A stretch of 64,000 nucleotides of DNA from positions 3,322,001 to 3,386,000 of the forward strand of contig LR743504.1 in assembly GCA_902712845.1 (NCBI GenBank), read 5' to 3'. Source of the stretch: Methylobacterium bullatum (GTDB lineage: Bacteria; Pseudomonadota; Alphaproteobacteria; Rhizobiales; Beijerinckiaceae). The notes below the pieces were generated by a model. That model made no database searches. It was not told the origin of the DNA and worked only from the letters and a program-made list of their open reading frames with translations. Made by a program: the position numbers and the translations under genes. Shown in pieces: positions 8,294 to 15,971 of this stretch (the stretch's first letter is position 1; each line of letters opens with the position of its first letter).

Positions 8294-9382
8294 TCACTTG
8301 GATGGCGTGGGAAACAGCAGGCTCGAATCCCCATACGAGTAGAACCGATAGCCGCCCTTGACGGCATGCGCGTAGGCCGCCCGCATCGTCTCCAGGCCCG
8401 AGAACGCCGAGACCAGCATGAACAGGGTCGAGCGCGGCAGGTGGAAGTTGGTCATCAGCGCATCCACGGCGCGGATCCGGGTGCCCGGCGTGATGAAGAT
8501 GTCGGTGGGACCGGCGAAGGCGTGGAGCCGGCCGTCTCCATCCACCGCGCTCTCGAGCAGACGCAGGGCCGTTGTCCCGACCGCGACGATGCGGCCGCCC
8601 GCGGCGCGCACGGCATTGAGCGCCTCGGCCGTCGCCTGATCGAGGAGGCCGATCTCGGCATGCATGCGGTGGTCGTCTGTGTCGTCGGCCTTAACGGGGA
8701 GGAAGGTGCCCGCGCCCACATGCAGGGTCACGCTATGACGCGCGATCCCGGCGGCGTCGATCCGGGCGAGGAGGTCGTCGGAAAAGTGCAGGCCCGCGGT
8801 GGGGGCGGCCACGGCCCCGGCCTCGCGGGCGTAGACCGTCTGGTAATCCACCGTGTCCCGCGCGTCGGTGCTGCGCTTGCCCGCGATGTAGGGCGGCAGC
8901 GGCAGTTCGCCGGCGAGCGCGATGGCCTCGTCGAGGGCGGGACCGGAGAGGTCGAAGCGTAGCACGATCTCGCCCCCCGCCCCCTTCTCCGCGACCGTGG
9001 CGTCGAGGAGGCCGAGGGCGCAGGCTTCGCTTTCGCCATCCCGTCCGAAGCGGACCCTGTCGCCGACGGCAAGACGCTTGCCCGGCCGGGCGAAGGCGCG
9101 CCAGCGTTCGGGCGCTTCGCGCAGGTGGAGCATCGCCTCCATGCGCAGGCCCGGCGAGCCGGGGCGATGGCGGATGCCGCGAAGCCGGGCCGGGATCACG
9201 CGGGTGTCGTTGAAGACGAGGGCATCGCCCGGTCTCAGCAGATCGGCGAGATCGCGCACGGCGCGATCCTCCAGCGCCTCGCCCGGGCGGACCACCAGCA
9301 GTCGCCCGGCATCGCGGGGCTGCGGCGGCCTGAGGGCGATGCTCGCTTCGGGCAGATCGAAATCGAAGAGGTCGACGCGCAT
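8294..9382 (-). CDS. queA: S-adenosylmethionine:tRNA ribosyltransferase-isomerase
   Basis: QueA transfers and isomerises the ribosyl group of SAM onto preQ1-tRNA to form epoxyqueuosine, the step after Tgt. The 362-residue product starts [19 protein letters not shown], the standard N-terminus, so ATG at 9382 is chosen over longer open frame upstream. Conserved blocks include [41 protein letters not shown] and the C-terminal [17 protein letters not shown]. The length matches the family. It is separated from tgt by the convergent DUF4239 gene rather than forming the usual adjacent pair. Confidence 0.96.
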   Translation of the reverse strand: MRVDLFDFDLPEASIALRPPQPRDAGRLLVVRPGEALEDRAVRDLADLLRPGDALVFNDTRVIPARLRGIRHRPGSPGLRMEAMLHLREAPERWRAFARPGKRLAVGDRVRFGRDGESEACALGLLDATVAEKGAGGEIVLRFDLSGPALDEAIALAGELPLPPYIAGKRSTDARDTVDYQTVYAREAGAVAAPTAGLHFSDDLLARIDAAGIARHSVTLHVGAGTFLPVKADDTDDHRMHAEIGLLDQATAEALNAVRAAGGRIVAVGTTALRLLESAVDGDGRLHAFAGPTDIFITPGTRIRAVDALMTNFHLPRSTLFMLVSAFSGLETMRAAYAHAVKGGYRFYSYGDSSLLFPTPSK

Positions 9383-9654
9383 CGCGCGCCAACAGCACGG
9401 TTCCTGGGCCGGGATCAATGGCCGATGACAGCCTTCCAGCCCGATGGCGGTTCGAGAGAATGTTGTCGCGCAGGCGGAAGCCGCACGACGGAGAGGGGCC
9501 AACAATGCGTGGCCTGCATGGCTCGCGCTTCTTCGCGGGCCGACAACCTTCACACGCGTCGCATTGTTACAGATCTACGTTGAAAACAACCTTGACCGCC
9601 CCGAAGCAAATCGGCGTGGTCCCCAAGCAATCTTGCTCCAAAGCGGTTCGTGTG

Positions 9655-9921
9655 ATGATTGAAAACTTCAAGAATGGGGCGACCAACATCGAGGTTCCGC
9701 GCCGTCGGGTGACGTTGGACTCGCAGTTGATGTCCTATTGGGAGCGCGAAGCCCGGCGTCTCGACGTGATGGCGGCCAATGCCCGCTGGGGGTGGATGGC
9801 CCGGACTTATGCGCGCAAGGCCGAGCGGGCACGAGCCCAGGGGGCACGCAGCGCCGCGCGCGAAGCGGAGCGTCGGGCGGGCGCGGTGCCCGGTCCGCAG
9901 GAGGGTGAGCCCCAGACATAG
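9655..9921 (+). CDS. Small basic hypothetical protein
   Basis: A possible 88-residue protein beginning MIENFKNGATNIEVPRRR. It is rich in Arg and Ala, with an amphipathic stretch (YWEREARRLDVMAANARWGW) and a highly basic region (ARKAERARAQGARSAAREAERR) before a Pro/Gly-rich tail. No family is recognised. ATG at 9655 follows AAGCGGTTCGTGTG, without a strong ribosome binding site. It lies between divergent queA and the CDF gene. Coding status is moderate: composition looks like real GC-rich coding sequence, but no homology is visible. Confidence 0.45.
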   Translation: MIENFKNGATNIEVPRRRVTLDSQLMSYWEREARRLDVMAANARWGWMARTYARKAERARAQGARSAAREAERRAGAVPGPQEGEPQT

Positions 9922-10056
9922 CCGCGACTAAACCCTTCACCGGTGGGTTCAACCTTTGCCGTGGCCTTCCCGCCGGGGATGATCGTATGGGCGGGGCCGC
10001 CTAGCGCCACGCCCTGCTCCTTTACCCGGCGGGCCCGTCACGGATCGGCACCGGAA

Positions 10057-10944
10057 ATGGACCGCACCCAGAAAGCCGCCCTCGCGAGCGCCGGAATCGG
10101 CGCTTTCGTGATGGCGCTCAAATTCGCCGCCTATTGGCTCACCGGCAGTCTCGCGCTCTATTCCGACGCGCTGGAGAGCATCATCAACGTGGCGGCAGCG
10201 GCCTTCGCCTTCGTTGCCCTCCGTGTGGCCGCGGCACCGGCCGACGACGACCACCCCTACGGCCATCACAAGGCCGAGTACTTTTCGGCCGTGATCGAGG
10301 GCGCCCTCATCATCGTGGCGGCGATCCTCATCCTGCGTGAATCCTATTACGGCCTCCTCGACCCAAAGCCCCTCGATGCGCCGATTCTAGGGCTGGCCGT
10401 CAGCGCGATTGGCACGGCGGTCAACGGGGTTTGGGCCGTGGCGCTGCTGCGTCGCGGTAGGGCGTGGCGGTCGCCCGCCCTGGTCGCCGATGCGCGTCAC
10501 GTGATGTCGGACGTGGTCACCTCGGGCGGGGTCCTGATCGGCGTCGCCCTGGTGACCGTCACCGGAACCCTGATCCTCGACCCGCTCATCGCCGGCCTCG
10601 TCGCCCTGAACATCCTGTGGTCGGGCTGGACTATGGTGCGCGACTCCGTGAGCGGCCTCCTTGACAAGGCGGCGCCCGCCGAGATGGTGACCCAGATCCG
10701 CACCTTGATCTCGGATCACGGGGAGGGCGCCCTGGAGGCGCATGACGTGCGCACGCGCCATGCCGGGCAGGCGACCTTCATCGATTTTCACCTCGTGGTG
10801 CCCGGCGAGATGACCGTGAAGGACTCGCACGACATCTGCGACCGCCTGGAAAGCGCCATCGAGAGCGCCATCGAGGGGGCCGTCGTCGTCATCCACGTGG
10901 AGCCGGCCGAGCATGCCAAGGGACGCGGCGTGCCGGTGGTGTAG
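10057..10944 (+). CDS. Cation diffusion facilitator family metal transporter
   Basis: A 295-residue CDF-type exporter of divalent metals (Zn, Fe, Co, Cd or Mn) in exchange for protons. It has about six hydrophobic segments and the metal-binding motifs SDALE (36-40) and DARHVMSD (145-152) in the second and fifth membrane helices. The HPYGHHKAEY motif is at 66-75. A C-terminal cytoplasmic domain carries HDVRTRHAGQATFIDFHL and ends in VVIHVEP, typical of the family. The start is ATG at 10057, since the upstream frame reads through low-complexity non-homologous sequence. Metal specificity cannot be fixed; the HD-type first motif of zinc exporters is replaced by SD. Confidence 0.9.
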   Translation: MDRTQKAALASAGIGAFVMALKFAAYWLTGSLALYSDALESIINVAAAAFAFVALRVAAAPADDDHPYGHHKAEYFSAVIEGALIIVAAILILRESYYGLLDPKPLDAPILGLAVSAIGTAVNGVWAVALLRRGRAWRSPALVADARHVMSDVVTSGGVLIGVALVTVTGTLILDPLIAGLVALNILWSGWTMVRDSVSGLLDKAAPAEMVTQIRTLISDHGEGALEAHDVRTRHAGQATFIDFHLVVPGEMTVKDSHDICDRLESAIESAIEGAVVVIHVEPAEHAKGRGVPVV

Positions 10945-11086
10945 CGAGCGAGCCCCCGCGATCCGGCAAGAATCCACCGCCACGCGCACCGTCGTTCGAG
11001 CGTCATCCGCCCCCCCTAATGTCCGCCACGCCCGGTGATTTGACGTCCGCTCGTCCGCGGACGCGTCCGGCCGAGGATGAGACCGC

Positions 11087-12898
11087 ATGACCGCCTATTC
11101 CGTCGCGAACGGCACCACGCAGACCGCTCGCCGCGACCTCGCGGGCGGCGACACCCTGCAGGTGGACGGAACCCTCTCGGTCTCCACCGAAAACCCGTCC
11201 GTGCGCTTCACGGCCGCCCCGGACGGCGCCGAGATCCACAATGATGGCCTGATCGAGAACACCGCCGACGGCGGCCGGGCGATCCGCTTCGGGAGCGGAA
11301 TCGGCGCGACCCTGACCGCGACGATCGACAATGGCGGCACCATCCGCTCCATCGACGACGCCGTGCAGGTCCAGGCAGGCTCCGTCACCGCCGGCACGCT
11401 CACCATCACCACGGAGATCGGCTCGACCATCGTCTCCGACGAAGGCCAGGCCCTCGACCTCGCCTCGACCTCGGGCGCGTTCCTCGCCGAGATCGACAAT
11501 GCGGGATCGCTGCTGGCACTGGCAGCCGACGGCGTAAAGATCGGCGCGACCCTCGATCTCGTCAACGGCGGCACCATCCAGGGCGGCTCGGCCGCCGGCT
11601 ACGTCCAGGGCGCCGACGGCATCCAGTTCGAGGACGGGGCGAGCGGGACCATCCTCAATGCCCCGGGCGGCGCCATCCTCGGCGACCGCCACGGTATCAA
11701 TATGGGCGAGGACAGCCTGGTCACGGTGACGAACGAGGCCGGGGCCCGCATCCTCGGCGGCAACGGCTCCGGAATCGGCTCCGACGGCACGGCGATCGTA
11801 ATCAACCACGGAATCATCACGGGCTCCTTCGCCGATGAGGCCGGCTCCGACGTCAACGGCGCGACGCCCGGTGCCGAGGATGGCGGCGGCCCGGACGGCA
11901 TCAATGACGGCGACGGCGACGGGATCGACATCGATTTCCGGGCAACGATCGAGAACCACGGCACCATCCGCGGCCTCGGCGCCGGCGGCACGGGGTCGGA
12001 TGGCCTGCCCAACACGGCGGAGGGCATCGCGGCGGGCGGCGGCGACATCGTCAACCTCGCCGGCGCGCGGATCTACGGCGCCGGCCTCGGCATCCTGATC
12101 GACGACTCGTCGCAGGGAGACGCGCCCTTCGTGACCAGCATCGACAATGCGGGGCTCATCCAGGGCGGCGCGGGCATCGCGATCAAGATCGTCAGCGCGC
12201 TCGACGACGTGGTCGTCAATGCGGGCCGCATCCTCGGCGGGGGCGGCACCGCGATCCAGTTCGGCTCCGGCGACAACACCCTGGCCATCGAGACGGGCTC
12301 GGCCATCCGCGGCCTGAGCCTGGGCGGCGACGGCACCGACACCCTCGACTATTCGGAGTTCGGCGCGTCGGCGCGCGCTCTGTTCGAGAGCGGCCGGGCC
12401 ACGGGCACCGCCGGCGTCTCCGGCTTCGAGATCGTGAAAGGCTCGGCCTTCGCCGATTCCATGCGGGGCGATGCCGAGGCGAACCAGTTCCTCGGCGGCG
12501 CGGGCGACGACCGCCTGTTCGGCGGCGACGGGGACGACATCCTCACCGGCGGCGCGGGGACGGATGTTTTGCGCGGCGATGCCGGGGCCGACGCCTTCGT
12601 GTTCGATGTCGTGCCGCCGGCCGGCGAAAAGGACCGGATCGTCGATTTCAGCCACGGCGAGGACAGGCTCGTCCTCGACACGGGCGTCTTCACGGCCCTG
12701 ACCGCCGGCGGCCCGCTGCCGGACGAGGCCTTCGCCCTCGGCGCCGCGACCACGGAAGACCAGCGCATCGTCTACGACGCGGCCAAGGGCCATCTCTCCT
12801 ACGACGCCGACGGCTCCGGCAGCGCCCAGGATGCCATCCTGCTCGCGACGTTCCTGGGCAAGCCGGCGCTCACCGCCTCGGACGTGCTGGTGATCTGA
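11087..12898 (+). CDS. RTX-type calcium-binding protein with beta-helix (adhesin-like) repeats
   Basis: A 603-residue acidic protein, probably secreted by a type I system. Residues 45-430 carry about a dozen degenerate repeats of the form (I/L)-x-N-x-G-x-I-x-G, such as IHNDGLIEN, IDNGGTIRS, IDNAGSLLA, LVNGGTIQGG and IDNAGLIQGG, as in right-handed beta-helix adhesins. An Asp-rich loop (GINDGDGDGIDID) interrupts them. Residues 470-500 hold nonapeptide calcium repeats (GGAGDDRLFGGDGDD). The C-terminal part (LSYDADGSG and ending SDVLVI) matches the secretion-signal region of M10/RTX proteins. No N-terminal signal peptide is seen. No transporter genes are adjacent. A likely surface or biofilm adhesin; its ligand is unknown. 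Confidence 0.8.
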   Translation: MTAYSVANGTTQTARRDLAGGDTLQVDGTLSVSTENPSVRFTAAPDGAEIHNDGLIENTADGGRAIRFGSGIGATLTATIDNGGTIRSIDDAVQVQAGSVTAGTLTITTEIGSTIVSDEGQALDLASTSGAFLAEIDNAGSLLALAADGVKIGATLDLVNGGTIQGGSAAGYVQGADGIQFEDGASGTILNAPGGAILGDRHGINMGEDSLVTVTNEAGARILGGNGSGIGSDGTAIVINHGIITGSFADEAGSDVNGATPGAEDGGGPDGINDGDGDGIDIDFRATIENHGTIRGLGAGGTGSDGLPNTAEGIAAGGGDIVNLAGARIYGAGLGILIDDSSQGDAPFVTSIDNAGLIQGGAGIAIKIVSALDDVVVNAGRILGGGGTAIQFGSGDNTLAIETGSAIRGLSLGGDGTDTLDYSEFGASARALFESGRATGTAGVSGFEIVKGSAFADSMRGDAEANQFLGGAGDDRLFGGDGDDILTGGAGTDVLRGDAGADAFVFDVVPPAGEKDRIVDFSHGEDRLVLDTGVFTALTAGGPLPDEAFALGAATTEDQRIVYDAAKGHLSYDADGSGSAQDAILLATFLGKPALTASDVLVI

Positions 12899-12964
12899 GA
12901 AGAGCAGGCCGGACCGGACTTTCCAGCGGTTGCTCATGCCAGAGCAGATCATCCAAGCCGCCCA

Positions 12965-13071
12965 CCTCATCCTGAGGCGCCCGCGTCAGCGGGCCTCGAA
13001 GGAGCCCTCCAGTGCTTGCGCGAACCCTGGAAGCCTCCCTCAAAGCCGCGACGCGGCACCTCAGGATGAGG
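12965..13071 (+). repeat. 107-bp palindromic repeat family A, copy 1
   Basis: It is bounded by CCTCATCCTGAGG and its complement CCTCAGGATGAGG, so the outer 13 bp are perfect inverted repeats. Internal parts (CGTCAGCGGGCCTCGAAGG) align to the reverse complement of the 107-bp copy at 40190-40296. It lies downstream of the RTX gene and could fold as a large hairpin in RNA, possibly helping termination. Confidence 0.85.
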
Positions 13072-13308
13072 TCAAGCCTTAGGAAAAGCACCTCAAACGG
13101 GCTCTGATCCGGGCATGGGGACGCGGATTCGAAGGACCGTCCCCCTCGGATCGGCCGGCACGGTCAGCCGGGCGTGGTGAGCCCTTCGAGCAGGAACAGC
13201 ATGGTCGGTGCTTCGGCACGAGGCGCGACACGGTCCGCCCAGCCCGCAGCGGCGCTTGGCGGGGGCAGCGTCGCGGGGAAAGCTCCGGTGCGGGGCAGGG
13301 TCGACCTG

Positions 13309-13426
13309 ATACCAAGTCTCACTGACCCTACCCCATAGGTCAGGGTCAGTGAGGTCCGGCGGACGACCGCCGCCGCGCAGTCGCCCGGGCAGACCTCGAT
13401 GAGTCAGACTCATCGAGGTCTGGTAT
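13309..13426 (+). repeat. 118-bp palindromic repeat family B, copy 1
   Basis: It starts ATACCAAGTCTCACTGAC and ends CATCGAGGTCTGGTAT. Each end forms its own hairpin (ACTGACCC...GGGTCAGT; ACCTCGATGAG...CTCATCGAGGT) around a GC-rich core with CGGCGGACGACCGCCG. The reverse complement matches the 118-bp copy at 42868-42985 over the full length. It is non-coding. Confidence 0.85.
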
Positions 13427-13924
13427 GAGCTGCGAACAGACTGCGCTCCTTGGCCCGGATAACGTCGCTCGCCAGCTGCAATTCCCTGTCGACCCCCTCG
13501 ACTTCCTCCGAATTCAAGGGATCGACGGTGCAGGAGATGACCGAGACTCTGCAATCCGGAACGTCCGAGAAGAATGGCAACCGGACCCCGGCCTTTCGCC
13601 CTGAAGCGGACATTCCGCAACCGACCCGATTGCGCCGTCGCAGAAGATCCCTATCAGGCCCACAAGCGGACGTCCGATCGGCTCAGGTGTTCGATCCTGC
13701 GGTTCGAGCATCATCCTGCGAGGAATGCGCCGTCGCTGTGTGCTCCCTCGGAGCGCCCCGACGACGGTGCATTCGCGGCGCAACCGGACGACTTCGGCCG
13801 ATGCTCGAAGCGATCTCACGGGTCCGCATTCCACCGTGTTCCCGGCCAGGCAAGAGGCAACCGGAACGTGTTCGGCGACTTGATAGGCCGGGCGCGATGG
13901 CGCTCGCCAGAGGGGACGCCAGCC

Positions 13925-15478
13925 ATGCCCGGAACCGAGATTCGCCTTGCCCTCGACGCGCTCCCGATGGGGGGTATGAAGGAGGGGGCGGCCGGGGAGG
14001 AGAAGGTGCTGTTCGTGCGCGACGCCTCCGGCGTGCGGGCGTTTCAGGCCAAGTGCCCGCATCTCGGGGCGCCGCTCGCCAAGGGCGAGATCTGCGGCGG
14101 ACGCCTCTACTGCCCCTGGCACAAGGCCGCCTTCGCGCTGGCCGACGGAAGCCTGGAGGAGCCGCCGGCCCTCGACTCCCTGACGCGCTACCCGGTCCGC
14201 ATCGAGGGGACCGATGCCGTCGCGACCCTCACGCCGGAGCCGGTGCCGACGAAGACGACGGGCGCGGCCGTGGGGAGCGTGCTCATCGTCGGCTCGGGTG
14301 CCGCAGCCGTAGCCTGCGTGAAAACGCTGCGCCGCGAAGGCTATGACGGCCGCGTCATCATGGTCGGTCGCGAAGCGCACCCGCCCTACGACCGGACCAA
14401 GCTCTCCAAGCAGTTCCTGGCCAAGCCGACCCCGCCGGAGAAGGTGCTGATCGAGCCCGATTTCGACCGGATCAACAAGGTCGAGCGCATCACCGCGGAG
14501 GTCGCCCGGGTCGATCCCACCCAACGCGACATCACCCTGGAGGACGGCCGGACATTGAGCGCGGACGCGATCCTCGTCGCCACCGGAAGTCGGGCGGTGG
14601 TGCCCGACTTCCCCGGCAAGGACCTCGGCGGGGTCTTCACCCTGCGCAGTCTCGACGATGCGCTCCGCGTGAGCGAGGCGGCGGGCGAGGGCGGGTCGGT
14701 CGTCGTGGTGGGCGCCGGCTTCATCGGCATGGAGGCGGCTGCGTTCCTCACGAAGCGCGGGCTGTCCGTCACCGTGCTGGCGCGCGAGGAAACGCCCTTC
14801 GCCAAGCGCTTCGGTGAGGCGGTGGGCGGGGCGCTGAAGCGATATCACGCCGGCAACGGCATCACCTTCGAGACCGGCTCCGTCGCCAGGATCGCCGGCA
14901 CCGACCGCGTCGAAGCCGTCGAGACGGAGGACGGACGGCGCCTTGCGGCCGACATCGTTCTCATCGGCGCAGGCGCACGTCCCGAAACCAGCCTGATCGC
15001 GAACGTAGAGCCCGATGAGACCGGCGGCCTTGCGGTCGCCAATGACCTCAAGCTCGCGGAGGGCGTCTGGATCGCAGGTGATATCGCCGTCTTCCGCGAG
15101 AAGGCGAGCGGCGAGACAGCGCGGATCGAGCATTGGCGTCTCGCGCAGCAGCACGGCACGCATGTGGCCCATGCCATCCTCGGCCGGAGCGGCGTGTTCG
15201 CGGGGGCTCCGTTCTTCTGGAGCAACCAGGGCGACAAGCGCCTCGATTACGGCGGATACGCCAAAGGGTTCGACCGGATCGTCATGCAGGGGGACCCCAC
15301 CGCCTTCGACTTCATCGCCTATTACGTCACGGGCGACCGGGTGACCGCCGCGTGCAGCATCGGTCGCAACGGTGCCTTCACGGCCTTCCTGCACCTGCTC
15401 AGCCTCGGGCGTCTGCCCTCGGCGGCCGAGATCGAGGCCGGGGCGGACCTGCCCAACCTGGCGCGAGAGGCTGCCTAG
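13925..15478 (+). CDS. Rieske-domain FAD-dependent pyridine nucleotide-disulphide oxidoreductase (AIF-like)
   Basis: A 517-residue two-domain protein. Residues 1-105 form a Rieske [2Fe-2S] ferredoxin domain with ligands Cys44/His46 (CPHLG) and Cys63/His66 (CPWHKAAF). Residues 115-500 form an AIF/ferredoxin reductase-like flavoprotein with VLIVGSGAAA as the FAD dinucleotide motif, ILVATGSRA, VVVVGAGFIGMEAAA as the NADH motif, and GVWIAGDIA near the C-terminus. It probably moves electrons from NAD(P)H through FAD to the cluster; the partner is unknown. ATG at 13925 follows a GAGG-like site (agaggggacgccagcc). Upstream codons are not homologous. It is a single-gene unit between two RTX genes with no obvious functional link. 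Confidence 0.88.
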   Translation: MPGTEIRLALDALPMGGMKEGAAGEEKVLFVRDASGVRAFQAKCPHLGAPLAKGEICGGRLYCPWHKAAFALADGSLEEPPALDSLTRYPVRIEGTDAVATLTPEPVPTKTTGAAVGSVLIVGSGAAAVACVKTLRREGYDGRVIMVGREAHPPYDRTKLSKQFLAKPTPPEKVLIEPDFDRINKVERITAEVARVDPTQRDITLEDGRTLSADAILVATGSRAVVPDFPGKDLGGVFTLRSLDDALRVSEAAGEGGSVVVVGAGFIGMEAAAFLTKRGLSVTVLAREETPFAKRFGEAVGGALKRYHAGNGITFETGSVARIAGTDRVEAVETEDGRRLAADIVLIGAGARPETSLIANVEPDETGGLAVANDLKLAEGVWIAGDIAVFREKASGETARIEHWRLAQQHGTHVAHAILGRSGVFAGAPFFWSNQGDKRLDYGGYAKGFDRIVMQGDPTAFDFIAYYVTGDRVTAACSIGRNGAFTAFLHLLSLGRLPSAAEIEAGADLPNLAREAA

Positions 15479-15971
15479 GGGCTGTCCGGCCCCCCAACGA
15501 GAACCCCGGCAAGGTCAGGTCGCTCGGTCGGCGTGGTGCCGGCCCTCCGCCCTTCGAGCCGCGCAGACCGCCGCGACCCTGAGGCATCGGCGGTCGGATG
15601 CTCTCTGGCGTTCTCGACCGATCGGAATGGGCGAAAAGCCGATAGGCGTCGCCTTCCGCGCGAACGTCCGGTTCTCTCAGGTTTGCTTTCCAAAAGCAGA
15701 CCGGCAGAAACCCACCCGACCCGGCCGTAGAACGGCCAAGCGGTTCTCGACCCAAATACGCCGTGACAACGAGTTTTTGTCGGGCTCGAAAGCCGACATC
15801 GAAACATGACTCCGCCTATCCGAGGAACGCTGGCATGCGACACAAGTGCACCAAACGATGCGATGAGACGCAGCGCCAAGAGTTTCGGTCACGTCGGTAG
15901 CGTCCGCCCCTATGCGAAGAGTCGAAAAATGGTCAAGTGCCCTTCAAATGATTTACTGAGGGGGAAACGCA
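15479..15971. other. Intergenic region upstream of the large RTX gene
   Basis: About 490 bp without a recognisable gene. GC content falls toward 15971, and the last 100 bp (around 15930-15971) are AT-richer and carry TACTGAGGGGGAAACGCA just before the RTX start, giving a strong ribosome binding site. The promoter of the RTX gene is probably here, but no clear sigma70 boxes were assigned. Confidence 0.5.

Larger units (their letters stand above)
12899..13924. other. One-kilobase intergenic region with two palindromic repeat elements
   Basis: No convincing gene is seen between the RTX gene and the Rieske-FAD gene. The region holds repeat A (12965-13071) and repeat B (13309-13426). The remaining parts (13085-13308 and 13427-13924) contain only open frames of coding-like composition without recognisable domains. 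Confidence 0.6.

Noticed and set aside
13093..13620. Minus-strand open frame ending in a segment (GTVLRIRVPMP) resembling the end of a histidine kinase
   Set aside because: Only about ten residues look similar. The rest overlaps repeat B and has no kinase motifs.
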